NCBI RefSeq assembly: GCF_042610425.1
Contig: NZ_JBGJZM010000001.1
Span: 496,001-560,000 of the forward strand
Reading direction: 5' to 3'
DNA length: 64,000 nucleotides
From: Ectobacillus sp042610425
GTDB lineage: Bacteria; Bacillota; Bacilli; Bacillales; Bacillaceae_G
The notes under the pieces are model-generated. The model worked only from the letters and a program-made list of their open reading frames with translations. It ran no database searches and was not told the DNA's origin. Both the position numbers and the translations under genes were made by a program. Positions 34,457 through 42,566 of this stretch are shown here, in pieces; within the stretch, counting starts at the first letter, position 1; every line of letters begins with the position of its first letter.

Positions 34457-34502
34457 AAAAACAGAGAACGAGGTGAAACTATTTCACCTCGTTCTCTGTT
34501 TT
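34457..34502. terminator. Bidirectional terminator after spoVAF
   Basis: A perfect stem of about 21 bp (AACAGAGAACGAGGTGAAA and its complement) closes a 3-base loop; T-runs on both sides. It also serves the leftward DUF1002 gene. Confidence 0.9.
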
Positions 34503-34520
34503 ATGAATAGGATTGATCAC

Positions 34521-35384
34521 TTATTTAAATAAGGATTTGATAAAATCGATAAAGCTAGAAAAAACACCCTTTACTTGATCTAAAAATGTTTGACCTTGAT
34601 CGGACTGTAAAAAAGAAGAAACTTGATTTTTCGCATTGTTCAATTGACTTCCCACTTGATTCCAATCAATATTTAAATTTTTCATTTTATCAAATAATGA
34701 AACAAGACTATTTAGTTGCTCATCAGTTAGTTGAATTCCCATTTGATTCGCAATGTCTTTAATTAACGTTCGCAAATCTTCCGTTGTTTTTGGTTGGTTT
34801 TGTGCAATCGATTCTTTAATTTTTGTTATTAACTGAACCGCCTTGTCGGCACCAATTTGGTTTCCGAGGGTAGATGTTGTAACCATTTCCTGGTTTGCAA
34901 CTTGCTTGACACTTTCTGGGATAGCTGTTTTAGCTGTTGTTTCGTAAGCCTTCATAATTCCTGTTAATGCAGCTGTTCCTGATACTGAAAAAGGCGCGGT
35001 AATGTAGATGTTTGCATCCTTTACTCCAGCTGTTATTAGTGCATTCGTATACATAGCTTCGGTAATGCCAGAAATATTATGCGTTTGTACGACAAGTCCA
35101 GATCCGGCTTTTGTATATGTGATTTTTGAAGAAGATATAGCCTTTGTACCAATTTGTGCGGCTGGTACATAGCTATCAAGATACTTATGCTCTTCTGCGT
35201 TTGAAACGGTAATAATTTGTACATTTTGTGGTGCTTTCATATCGCTCAGTACAGTTTGTTTTTGTTGGTCTGTTAAATTTTCGCCTAATGTAATAATAGT
35301 TTCTCCTTCAGTAGTGTCAGCATATGCAGAAAGTGGCATAAGTAACGTAAAGATGAGAAGAAACGCACTTAATTTCGTTTTCAC
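34521..35384 (-). CDS. Secreted DUF1002 protein (YpuA-like)
   Basis: A signal peptide (VKTKLSAFLLIFTLLMPLSAYA) precedes a 260-residue extracytoplasmic protein. DUF1002 blocks visible are ITLGENLTDQQKQTVLSDM, AQIGTKAISSSKITYT and IYITAPFSVSGTAALTGIMK. The C-terminus is a helical repeat region rich in Gln/Asn. GTG 35384 follows AAAGGAGCG; upstream in-frame codons lie before that site. The place before ppiB matches B. subtilis ypuA. The role is unknown; surface stress has been suggested for YpuA. Confidence 0.85.
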   Translation of the reverse strand: MKTKLSAFLLIFTLLMPLSAYADTTEGETIITLGENLTDQQKQTVLSDMKAPQNVQIITVSNAEEHKYLDSYVPAAQIGTKAISSSKITYTKAGSGLVVQTHNISGITEAMYTNALITAGVKDANIYITAPFSVSGTAALTGIMKAYETTAKTAIPESVKQVANQEMVTTSTLGNQIGADKAVQLITKIKESIAQNQPKTTEDLRTLIKDIANQMGIQLTDEQLNSLVSLFDKMKNLNIDWNQVGSQLNNAKNQVSSFLQSDQGQTFLDQVKGVFSSFIDFIKSLFK

Positions 35385-35634
35385 GAAAATCGCTCCTTTA
35401 CCTGTTAAAGAATTGTAGGGTAGTACAGTCATTATAGTACATATTTATGATTTGTCACCCGTCTTTAGATTGATTTTGTAAAAGATTATCAGCATGTCTT
35501 ATTTTTTTCATTGCGTTGTATTTTCTTTTTGTAGCATGATTATGGTATGATAAATCAGAATAAAAACGCTCTACTCTGTGAAACGCATAGGCGGAGAACA
35601 TACCAAATAGTTGGAATAATGGGAGGTACATATA

Positions 35635-36069
35635 ATGAAAAAGGGACATATTATTATGGAGAATGGACAAAAAATTGAAATTGAATTTTTTCCAAGTGAA
35701 GCACCTGGAACGGTAGCAAACTTTGAAAAATTAGCAAATGATGGATTTTATAATGGGGTAACCTTTCACAGAGTCATTCCTGGTTTTGTAAGTCAAGGCG
35801 GGGATCCAACTGGAACAGGTGCAGGTGGTCCCGGATATACCATTAAATGTGAAACGAAAGGAAACCCACATCGTCACGTTGCTGGATCACTTTCTATGGC
35901 ACATGCTGGGAGAGATACAGGTGGTAGTCAATTTTTTATCGTTCATGAACCACAACCACATTTAGACGGCGTTCATACAGTATTTGGACAAGTTAAAAGT
36001 GGTTTAGATACAGTTCTTGCAATGAAAAATGGGGATGTTATGAAAGAAGTAAAGGTTTGGGAAGAATAA
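35635..36069 (+). CDS. ppiB: Peptidyl-prolyl cis-trans isomerase B (cyclophilin)
   Basis: Cytoplasmic cyclophilin that speeds prolyl isomerisation in protein folding. The 144-residue protein carries the catalytic region FHRVIPGFVSQGGDPTGTG (Arg of the active site), GSLSMAHAG and SQFFIVHEPQPHLDGVHTVF (with the hydrophobic pocket Phe and Leu). ATG 35635 follows GGGAGGTAC. Monocistronic. In B. subtilis lysA lies between spoVAF and ppiB; it is absent here. Confidence 0.97.
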   Translation: MKKGHIIMENGQKIEIEFFPSEAPGTVANFEKLANDGFYNGVTFHRVIPGFVSQGGDPTGTGAGGPGYTIKCETKGNPHRHVAGSLSMAHAGRDTGGSQFFIVHEPQPHLDGVHTVFGQVKSGLDTVLAMKNGDVMKEVKVWEE

Positions 36070-36539
36070 TTCTATAATGTGAATAGAAAAAGGGTGATGA
36101 TTGAACATTGAGTATGGTTTTGCTTTGTTTGTTATCATCCTTTTTTGTGTGTGTTGGAAGGCTTAGGGATTCCTATGTATATTTTTATATGAAAGCGTTT
36201 GCTTATCTTTAACTTGTATTCCATAATCAATTGAATTATACAAATTAGGGAAATTAGCATGATTACGAGCTGTAAAATTTCCATTTTTAAATAGGATTAC
36301 GGAACATTTCTTTAAATAAAAAGTATATAATAAGAAATGTAAGAAAGTGAATAAAAAAGCCTATACGCAGTAGCTTCTCACTGTTTCAAAATTGATGTAG
36401 AATAAAAATAATGCAAATGGGATCGCTGCGGGGTAAAAAGGGTAAAGATAAGAGAAATAGTATTAGTTTGGTTTGTCTAGTTGCTGGTTTTTATTACTAG
36501 TTGAGCGAAAGTTTTTTAGATAAGAAGGGAAAATTTCTT
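36070..36539. other. Gene-poor AT-rich gap between ppiB and ribT
   Basis: No open frame with a credible ribosome binding site occurs in these 470 bases. A weak hairpin (AAAAGG.GTGAT with ATCAT.CCTTTTTT, about 36088-36147) may end ppiB transcription. An isolated catabolite-responsive-element-like sequence, TGAAAGCGTTTGCT, lies at 36190-36203 with no promoter or gene close behind it. Nothing else is recognised. Confidence 0.5.
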
Positions 36540-36902
36540 ATGTTGATTCGTTTCAAGAAAAATCACGAAAAAATTGCGATGGGTCTTCTGTCTTTTATGC
36601 CGACTGAAAAAGAAGTAAAAAAGTTGCAAACAACTGTGAAACAATATGAAACAAACGAGGATTGGCAACTTTACTTATGGAAAGAAGAGGAAGATGTTCT
36701 CGGGATTATTGGGACTTTAAAAAAGGAAGATGGAGTCGTGCACATTCAACATATTTGTGTTACGCCATCGCATCGTCATGCAGGTATCGGTAAGAAAATG
36801 GTCACCGAATTGCGTTCTATGATGCCTGGGGTAACGGTTTGTGGCAATGAAATAACAAAACCATTTTGTGACAAATGCAACACTGACACGATTCATTTAT
36901 AA
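36540..36902 (+). CDS. ribT: RibT-like GNAT acetyltransferase
   Basis: The 120-residue single-domain GNAT protein begins MLIRFKKNHEKIAMGLLSFM and has the acetyl-CoA loop HICVTPSHRHAGIGKKMV; the ending VCGNEITKPFCDKCNTD is Cys-rich. This is the RibT pattern. RibT is encoded at the end of the B. subtilis rib operon just before ypuF and scpA; here it keeps that neighbourhood while the other rib genes are about 25 kb away. Its substrate remains uncertain. ATG 36540 has AAGAAGGGA upstream. Confidence 0.85.
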   Translation: MLIRFKKNHEKIAMGLLSFMPTEKEVKKLQTTVKQYETNEDWQLYLWKEEEDVLGIIGTLKKEDGVVHIQHICVTPSHRHAGIGKKMVTELRSMMPGVTVCGNEITKPFCDKCNTDTIHL

Positions 36903-36938
36903 AAAGAAAGCAGAGGTTACAGACCCTGCTTTCTTTTT
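36901..36938. terminator. Bidirectional terminator between ribT and DUF309 gene
   Basis: AAAAAGAAAGCAG and CTGCTTTCTTTTT form a perfect 13-bp stem around twelve bases, with a T-run. Confidence 0.85.
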
Positions 36939-37438
36939 TTTATCTGCTTGTTACGTTCTTCAATTACTTCAGTTCGATTTCGTAGCAAATGTTTGTTGAT
37001 CAAAAATAAATTGGATAAATCACTTTTGCTATTCCATTCTAGACCCAGTTTTGTACATTCTTGTATAAGGATTGATTCCAATAGAGGATCAGCAATAGGA
37101 AGTGTTATGCTTGTATAAGCTTTTCCCTCTTCCATTTGCCGAATGTTTTCTTGTAGGAGGATGAGAAGCGCTTCATCCTGTAATCCATATTGAATCATCG
37201 GTTTTCTATCATTCTCTAGAATAGTACGTGCATGACTAAGTAAACGAATTGCGCCGCGCTGATTGTTGCGACGATAATGGTATTGTGCTACAGCTATTTG
37301 TATGAGAGCTACCCAAAAAGGCAGTCTTTTTGAAGGAGGCTCTTTTTTCCAATGTTCCTCCAATAATTCATGGCATTCAAAATAATCACGATCCGCGTGA
37401 AAGTGTACTAGATATTGTATGTACGCATCTGGATACAT
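36917..37438 (-). CDS. ypuF: DUF309 family protein (YpuF-like)
   Basis: The 173-residue helical protein carries the DUF309 signature FHADRDYFECHELLEEHWK at residues about 13-31 and the second helix pair PFWVALIQIAVAQYHYRRNN. Biochemical function is unknown. The C-terminal tail is basic (RNTEVIEE..., NKQIKKRKQ). The ATG at 37438 follows AAAGGAGCGG. B. subtilis ypuF also lies between ribT and scpA, though orientation differs here (it is divergent from scpA). Confidence 0.88.
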   Translation of the reverse strand: MYPDAYIQYLVHFHADRDYFECHELLEEHWKKEPPSKRLPFWVALIQIAVAQYHYRRNNQRGAIRLLSHARTILENDRKPMIQYGLQDEALLILLQENIRQMEEGKAYTSITLPIADPLLESILIQECTKLGLEWNSKSDLSNLFLINKHLLRNRTEVIEERNKQIKKRKQGL

Positions 37439-37661
37439 GAAACCGCTCCTTTTTCTCTATTGTAAGATGGACAAGCTACACTCATTCGGCTAAGCGAATA
37501 AGATCAGGTTGTTTCTCCCCCATGCATTACAATCATGATATCATATACTATAATGGTTTATTGTGCGCATTTGCTCAGTCTAATTTAATTAAAAAGGATT
37601 GGATAGACCTCGGTCATGCTCTATACTTATACTGATATATAAATGGTTGGTGGGATGTTAC

Positions 37662-38423
37662 TTGCAATACAATATTAAAATTGATGCGTTTGAAGGTCCG
37701 TTAGACTTATTGCTACATTTAATTCATCGTTATGAAATTGATATATATGATATTCCTGTAGCTGAAATTACAGAGCAATATGTAGGCTATATCCATGCAA
37801 TGAAGGAATTGCAATTGGATGTTGCTAGTGAATACTTAGTTATGGCAGCGACGCTATTAGCTATAAAAAGTAAAATGCTGTTGCCAAAACAAGAAGAAGA
37901 ACTTTTGGAAGAAGAAGAATGGGAAGAGGATCCTCGTCAAGAGCTTATGGAACGGTTAATTGAGTATAAAAAGTATAAGCAAGCTGCTTCTGATCTTAAG
38001 GAACGTGAACGTGAAAGGGCGTTATTATATACACGAGCTCCTGCTGATTTAAGTAATTTTATACATACAGAGAGAGAAGAAAGCTTGCCGAATAATGTAA
38101 CATTGTATGATATGCTTGCAGCTTTTCAAAAGCTTATGCGTCGAAAAAAATTACAAAAGCCTGTCACCACTACAATTACAAGGCAAGAAATTCCAATTGA
38201 AAAAAGGATGGAAGAGATTGTCTTTCGGCTAACAAAATCTAATGGTAGATGTAGCTTTTATGATTTGTTTGAGGAAGATAGTCGTGAATCTATTGTCGTT
38301 ACGTTTTTAGCAATTTTGGAATTAATGAAAAAAAAGATGTTAACCATTGAACAGGAACAGAATTTTGAAGAAATTTATGTTTGTAGTTTAGAAGAAGGAG
38401 GAGCAAATATTGAATCAACATGA
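37662..38423 (+). CDS. scpA: Segregation and condensation protein A
   Basis: ScpA is the kleisin that bridges the SMC dimer with ScpB in the bacterial condensin. The protein begins LQYNIKIDAFEGPLDLLLHL, followed by YEIDIYDIPVAEITEQY, both highly conserved, then an acidic linker (KQEEELLEEEEWEED) and the C-terminal winged-helix domain. TTG 37662 (253 residues) follows GGTGGGA and gives the family N-terminus; upstream codons in frame have no support. scpB overlaps its last 14 bases. Confidence 0.96.
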   Translation: MQYNIKIDAFEGPLDLLLHLIHRYEIDIYDIPVAEITEQYVGYIHAMKELQLDVASEYLVMAATLLAIKSKMLLPKQEEELLEEEEWEEDPRQELMERLIEYKKYKQAASDLKERERERALLYTRAPADLSNFIHTEREESLPNNVTLYDMLAAFQKLMRRKKLQKPVTTTITRQEIPIEKRMEEIVFRLTKSNGRCSFYDLFEEDSRESIVVTFLAILELMKKKMLTIEQEQNFEEIYVCSLEEGGANIEST

Positions 38424-38985
38424 ACAAAAGGGAATTCTAGAAGGCTTGTTGTTTGTAAGCGGGGAGGAAGGAATTTATCCAGATCAGATTTCGCAGGTAT
38501 TGGGAATTAATATCGATCAAGTACGAACCCTTGTCGGACAACTAGTGGAAGATTATGCATCTGTGAATCGTGGATTTACAATTGTACAATTTGCCAATGC
38601 GTATCGTCTAACAACGAAACGAGAGCATGCTCATTTTTATGAAAAGCTAATTGAAACGCCATCTTCTAATTCACTATCTCAAGCTGCTCTCGAGACATTG
38701 GCAATTGTTGCATATCGTCAGCCAATTACAAGAACAGAAATTGAGGAAATTCGCGGTGTGAAAACAGAAAAACCAATACAAACTCTGGTCTCACGACTTT
38801 TAATTAAGGAATTGGGGAGAGCAGAAGGTACTGGTCGTCCTATTTTATATGGTACAACAAAAGAGTTTATGGATTTATTCGGTCTTAAAACAATAGATGA
38901 GCTTCCTCCTTTACCGGAAGATTCAGATATTGTGGAAGAAGCAGATTTGTTTTTTGGGACGTTAAATGATTTTACGAAAGAGTAG
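38410..38985 (+). CDS. scpB: Segregation and condensation protein B
   Basis: ScpB binds ScpA as a dimer of two winged-helix domains. The 191-residue protein shows ILEGLLFVSGEEGI at the N-terminus, ALETLAIVAYRQPITRTEIE and the segment IRGVKTEKPIQTLVSRLLI, then GRPILYGTTKEFMDLFGL. TTG 38410 follows AAGGAGGAGC and overlaps scpA, indicating translational coupling. The acidic C-terminal tail is usual. Confidence 0.97.
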   Translation: MNQHEQKGILEGLLFVSGEEGIYPDQISQVLGINIDQVRTLVGQLVEDYASVNRGFTIVQFANAYRLTTKREHAHFYEKLIETPSSNSLSQAALETLAIVAYRQPITRTEIEEIRGVKTEKPIQTLVSRLLIKELGRAEGTGRPILYGTTKEFMDLFGLKTIDELPPLPEDSDIVEEADLFFGTLNDFTKE

Positions 38986-39038
38986 AAGAAAATTCGCCTA
39001 TTTTTCATGTAACCATAAGAAAAGAGGGATTGGATGTC

Positions 39039-40184
39039 ATGGAAAGGGTACTGCTGCATGCACAAATTTATACGGGAAATCAATACATTGCAGATGGCTA
39101 CATTCGATATGATACGAGCATTAAAGAAGTTGGAGATATGAGCCAATTTGTACTTCGTCACCAGGAACAAGTCTATCATGTAGATGGAAATATTGTAATC
39201 CCAGGTATGATAGATATTCATATACATGGTGGGTATGGAATAGATACAATGGATGCCAATCCCCAAGCACTCTTACAGCTTAGCAATAAATTATTAAGTG
39301 AAGGAGTTACGACTTTTTTTCCAACTACGATGACTCAATCCTACGAGGAAATTATGCAAGCACTCCAATCTGTGAAAATGGCAAAAGAGTTAGGAGCACA
39401 TATCGGATTTATCCATTTAGAAGGACCGTTTCTTTCGAAGGCGCGTGCCGGTGCGCAGCAAATTTCTCATATGATGACTCCAGATGTACAAACCTTTGAA
39501 ACTTTTCAACAATGCAGTGGAAATCTGATTAAGCTGGTTACGTATGCTCCTGAAGAGGAAAGTAAAGAACTAGAAACCTTTTTCGAACAAAATGGGATAA
39601 TAGGGAGTATTGGGCATTCGGATGCCTCCTATGCACAGCTTTCTGGAAAGAACATTCCTCATGCTACCCATCTTTTTAATCAAATGAAGGGCATGCACCA
39701 TCGCGAACCGGGGGCAGTTGGCCGTGTACTTTTAGATGGAGATATCACTGTAGAAATGATTGTAGATGGTATTCATATTCATCCGGAAATGGTGAGGCTA
39801 GCTTATATACTAAAAGGACCAGAAAAGGTGTGTATTATTACCGACGCGATGAAGGCTAAAGGGCAAAAGGATGGAATGTATGAATTAGGTGGTCAACCCG
39901 TTCATGTACAAGATGGCATTGCTACATTAGAAAATGGGACGTTAGCAGGAAGTGTTTTAACGATGGATCAAGCATTTCGTAATATACTAACTTATACAGG
40001 CTGCACAATTGAAGAGGCAGTTAGAATGACATCCGTTAATCAAGCAAAGGAGTTTGGGTTGCTCAGTAAAGGTGTATTGGATGTGGGAAAGGATGCGGAT
40101 ATGGTAATATTATCTCCTCAATTAGAGGTGATTAATACGATCAGTCTTGGGGCTTTTAAAAACGAATTACAAAATTATAAATGA
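39039..40184 (+). CDS. nagA: N-acetylglucosamine-6-phosphate deacetylase
   Basis: NagA removes acetate from GlcNAc-6-phosphate, leading amino sugars to glycolysis or cell-wall synthesis. The amidohydrolase of 381 residues has GMIDIHIHGGYGIDTMDA, HLEGPFLSKARAGAQ (metal-binding Glu), GHSDASYAQ, ATHLFNQMKGMHHREPG and IITDAMKAKG (catalytic Asp). ATG 39039 is selected because AGAGGG is 10 bases upstream; an in-frame TTG at 39030 is too close to it. nagB and nagR, frequent partners, are not next to it. Confidence 0.96.
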   Translation: MERVLLHAQIYTGNQYIADGYIRYDTSIKEVGDMSQFVLRHQEQVYHVDGNIVIPGMIDIHIHGGYGIDTMDANPQALLQLSNKLLSEGVTTFFPTTMTQSYEEIMQALQSVKMAKELGAHIGFIHLEGPFLSKARAGAQQISHMMTPDVQTFETFQQCSGNLIKLVTYAPEEESKELETFFEQNGIIGSIGHSDASYAQLSGKNIPHATHLFNQMKGMHHREPGAVGRVLLDGDITVEMIVDGIHIHPEMVRLAYILKGPEKVCIITDAMKAKGQKDGMYELGGQPVHVQDGIATLENGTLAGSVLTMDQAFRNILTYTGCTIEEAVRMTSVNQAKEFGLLSKGVLDVGKDADMVILSPQLEVINTISLGAFKNELQNYK

Positions 40185-40316
40185 GCTTGGTAAAAAAGAG
40201 ACTCAATAAGAATTCACTTTCTTGGAAATAATGTATCAAGTAACTTTAAGTTAGGTTCCTTCTAGATATGAATAGTTGTAAGTTAAATGAAGAAAAACTC
40301 TGTCAAGAGTTATCTG

Positions 40317-40357
40317 AAACATAAGCCTGATATATGCCCTGGGAGGCTTATGTTTCG
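40317..40357. terminator. Hairpin between nagA and the HAD gene
   Basis: GAAACATAAGCCT and AGGCTTATGTTTC form a perfect 13-bp stem with a 15-base loop. There is no strong T-run on either side, so terminator function is only probable. Confidence 0.6.
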
Positions 40358-40376
40358 GAATTGAAATAAAAGAAAA

Positions 40377-41183
40377 TTATAGACGAAGAGACAATTGTTT
40401 ATTTAAAGCTTTTACTTCATCTACAGCTTCTTTTACATTTTTGACAACATAGTTAGCACTTTTTTTTACTTCTTCATCAGCTTGTTCAACAGCAAAACTG
40501 TAAGGTGTTAAGGCAAACATGGGTATGTCATTGTAAGAATCGCCAACGCAAGCAATCTCATTCGGTTTAATTTGATGCTGCTGCAATAATAACTCAAGTG
40601 CTGCCCCTTTGTTTATATTATGTGGAACAACATCTAGACAATTTGTAGCAGAGAGAAATGTGCTTACATATCCTTTTAATTTGTTCTGTAATTTTGTTTG
40701 GAGGTCTAGAAGCTCTTCGGTTCTTCCTCCAACTGAAATCTTGTTTGGAAAGAGTGTTTTACCAAGTTTATATTTCAAATTCGGGATTTCGATGGAAGTC
40801 ATCGCCGCTTGTTTTTCTAATTGTAGAACCTCAGGTGTTTTGTTTTCAATATAATAATGATGTTCATCACTCACATAACGTATGAAACGGCTGCTCGTTG
40901 TCATGTCAACCAACTGCTGTAATATAGAAGAATCAAAGCTAGCAGAAAATAGTTGTTTATTTTCATTTGTATAAATATAAACACCGTTTACGCTTATACG
41001 ATGAAAATGAGAACCGATTTTTTCCATTAGTGAAACAATTTCATAATCTAGCCGACCGGATGCAAAGCAAAGCATAATAGTATCCTTGTCTAAAGATTGC
41101 AGAGCGGCTATGTCTTCTTGTTCAATAAATCCACCGGATTGCATGAGTGTACCATCAATATCACTGACAAACATTTTAATCAT
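40377..41183 (-). CDS. HAD superfamily phosphatase, Cof type
   Basis: A 268-residue HAD hydrolase of subclass IIB (Cof/YkrA). Motif I is VSDIDGTLMQSG, motif II FASGRLDYE, motif III the Lys in INKGAALELLL, and motif IV CVGDSYNDIPMFALT. The cap domain occupies about residues 85-190. Such enzymes dephosphorylate sugar phosphates or flavin and pyridoxal phosphates; the actual substrate is unknown. The ATG at 41183 follows AAGGAG. It sits alone between nagA and glcT. Confidence 0.9.
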   Translation of the reverse strand: MIKMFVSDIDGTLMQSGGFIEQEDIAALQSLDKDTIMLCFASGRLDYEIVSLMEKIGSHFHRISVNGVYIYTNENKQLFSASFDSSILQQLVDMTTSSRFIRYVSDEHHYYIENKTPEVLQLEKQAAMTSIEIPNLKYKLGKTLFPNKISVGGRTEELLDLQTKLQNKLKGYVSTFLSATNCLDVVPHNINKGAALELLLQQHQIKPNEIACVGDSYNDIPMFALTPYSFAVEQADEEVKKSANYVVKNVKEAVDEVKALNKQLSLRL

Positions 41184-41374
41184 GTGCTTTCTCCTTTTTA
41201 CGCATATAAAGCTTTGTCCATTGTATCATACCGAGTATAGTTTTATTATAGTGGTGTATAATTGCTCTGTCTAAATATTATATTTTACGTTAGTGATTGA
41301 TTTTGATTGACGGTATATTACTTTATTCTGTAACATAAATCACTACATGTTTCATTAGAAAGGGGTGCAAATGC

Positions 41375-42238
41375 ATGCATGACCTTACAATAAAGAAGAT
41401 TTTAAATAATAATGTTATCATTGCTTCTCATCCAGAGCATGAAGAAGTAGTTGTAATTGCAAAAGGAATCGGATTCGGTAGAAGAGTGAATGAACTGTTA
41501 CCTGAAGATCGTGCTGAAAAAATGTTTGTATTGACAAATGAACGTGAAAGAGAACAATACAAAATGCTTATTCCACATGTTAGTGAAAGACTTATTGAAA
41601 TTATGAATGATGTAATGCTGCTCATTCAAGAAAAGATTGCTGCCCCTTTAGATGAGCACATTCATATCGCACTTACTGATCATATTGCATTCGCGATACG
41701 GAGATTAAAGCAAGGATTTGCTATTGAAAATCCATTTTTATTAGAAACGAAAGCACTATATCCGAAAGAATATAACGTTGCATCTGAAGTATTGGATTTA
41801 ATTAATACACGTCTTCAAATTAAATTGCCTGAAGGAGAAATTGGATTTATTGCCTTGCATATTTATAGTTCAGTAACTGATTCTGAACTTTCATCCGTTA
41901 ATCAAAATTCTCTCCTTATCGCAGATCTCGTTACGTTAATTGAGGAACAATTAGATTTAGAACTAGATAAAGAAAGTATTCATTACCTACGTCTCGTTCG
42001 TCATCTAAACTATGCTATTGAACGGGTAAGAAGCGGAGAGAAAGTAGACGAACCAAGTAGATTTGCAGAAATATTAAAGGATGAATACCCAACCGCATAT
42101 AACTTAGCGTGGAAGCAAATTAAGGTGATGCAAAATAGACTACAAAAGCCCGTGTATAATGCAGAAATTGTGTACTTAACGATGCATCTGCAGCGACTCG
42201 TTCAGAGCAAAAAAGATGAGTCGGAATTATCAAAATAA
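41375..42238 (+). CDS. glcT: Transcription antiterminator GlcT
   Basis: GlcT binds the RAT site in the ptsG leader and prevents early termination when glucose is being transported. The 287-residue BglG-family protein has an N-terminal RNA-binding CAT domain (LNNNVIIASHPEHEEVVVIA, KGIGFGRR) and two PRD domains with phosphorylatable His residues (IHIALTDHIAFAIRRLK; VRHLNYAIERVRSG; YLTMHLQRL). ATG 41375 has AAAGGGGTG upstream. Its matching target is present just downstream (42406-42519). Confidence 0.95.
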   Translation: MHDLTIKKILNNNVIIASHPEHEEVVVIAKGIGFGRRVNELLPEDRAEKMFVLTNEREREQYKMLIPHVSERLIEIMNDVMLLIQEKIAAPLDEHIHIALTDHIAFAIRRLKQGFAIENPFLLETKALYPKEYNVASEVLDLINTRLQIKLPEGEIGFIALHIYSSVTDSELSSVNQNSLLIADLVTLIEEQLDLELDKESIHYLRLVRHLNYAIERVRSGEKVDEPSRFAEILKDEYPTAYNLAWKQIKVMQNRLQKPVYNAEIVYLTMHLQRLVQSKKDESELSK

Positions 42239-42247
42239 GTCCAAATT

Positions 42248-42261
42248 GAAAACGTTTTATA
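42248..42261 (+). promoter_or_regulatory. cre-like site upstream of ptsG promoter
   Basis: TGAAAACGTTTTAT matches the catabolite-responsive-element consensus TGWAANCGNTNWCA at 12 of 14 bases and lies seven bases before the ptsG -35. CcpA binding here is a hypothesis. Confidence 0.3.
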
Positions 42262-42268
42262 AAATGGT

Positions 42269-42297
42269 TGAATCGCTTACATCCGGTGTGTATAATA
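42269..42297 (+). promoter_or_regulatory. ptsG promoter
   Basis: TTGAAT (42269) and perfect TATAAT (42292) with a 17-base spacer. Transcription from here would give a leader of about 260 bases carrying the RAT and terminator. Confidence 0.7.
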
Positions 42298-42405
42298 ACG
42301 GTATAGAAAGTTCTTCACTTTCGACGAGCTTTGCAAAACGGAAAAAGAAACCGCTTGCTTAGCAGTACAAGTTGAATAGTGCACTTATAATATTTACGAT
42401 TTGAC

Positions 42406-42519
42406 ACGTGTTACTGATTCGATCAGGCATGAGTGTTGAAGAGGTAAGAATGATAGCAAGATAAAGGGTTATACTACCCCTTGACGGCTATTTTCTATCT
42501 CTTCCACTCATGCCTTTTT
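42406..42519 (+). promoter_or_regulatory. GlcT ribonucleic antiterminator (RAT) overlapping an intrinsic terminator
   Basis: ACGTGTTACTGATTCGATCA, continuing into GGCATGAGTG, is the known RAT sequence of Bacillus ptsG leaders. The last ten bases (42426-42435) also form the 5' arm of a terminator with CACTCATGCC (42505-42514) and five T. GlcT binding and the terminator therefore exclude each other, the standard switch for glucose-induced ptsG expression. Confidence 0.93.
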
Positions 42520-42566
42520 GCATTTGTCGAAAGAAAGAATGAAACTAAAAAGGAGGAAGATTTCAT

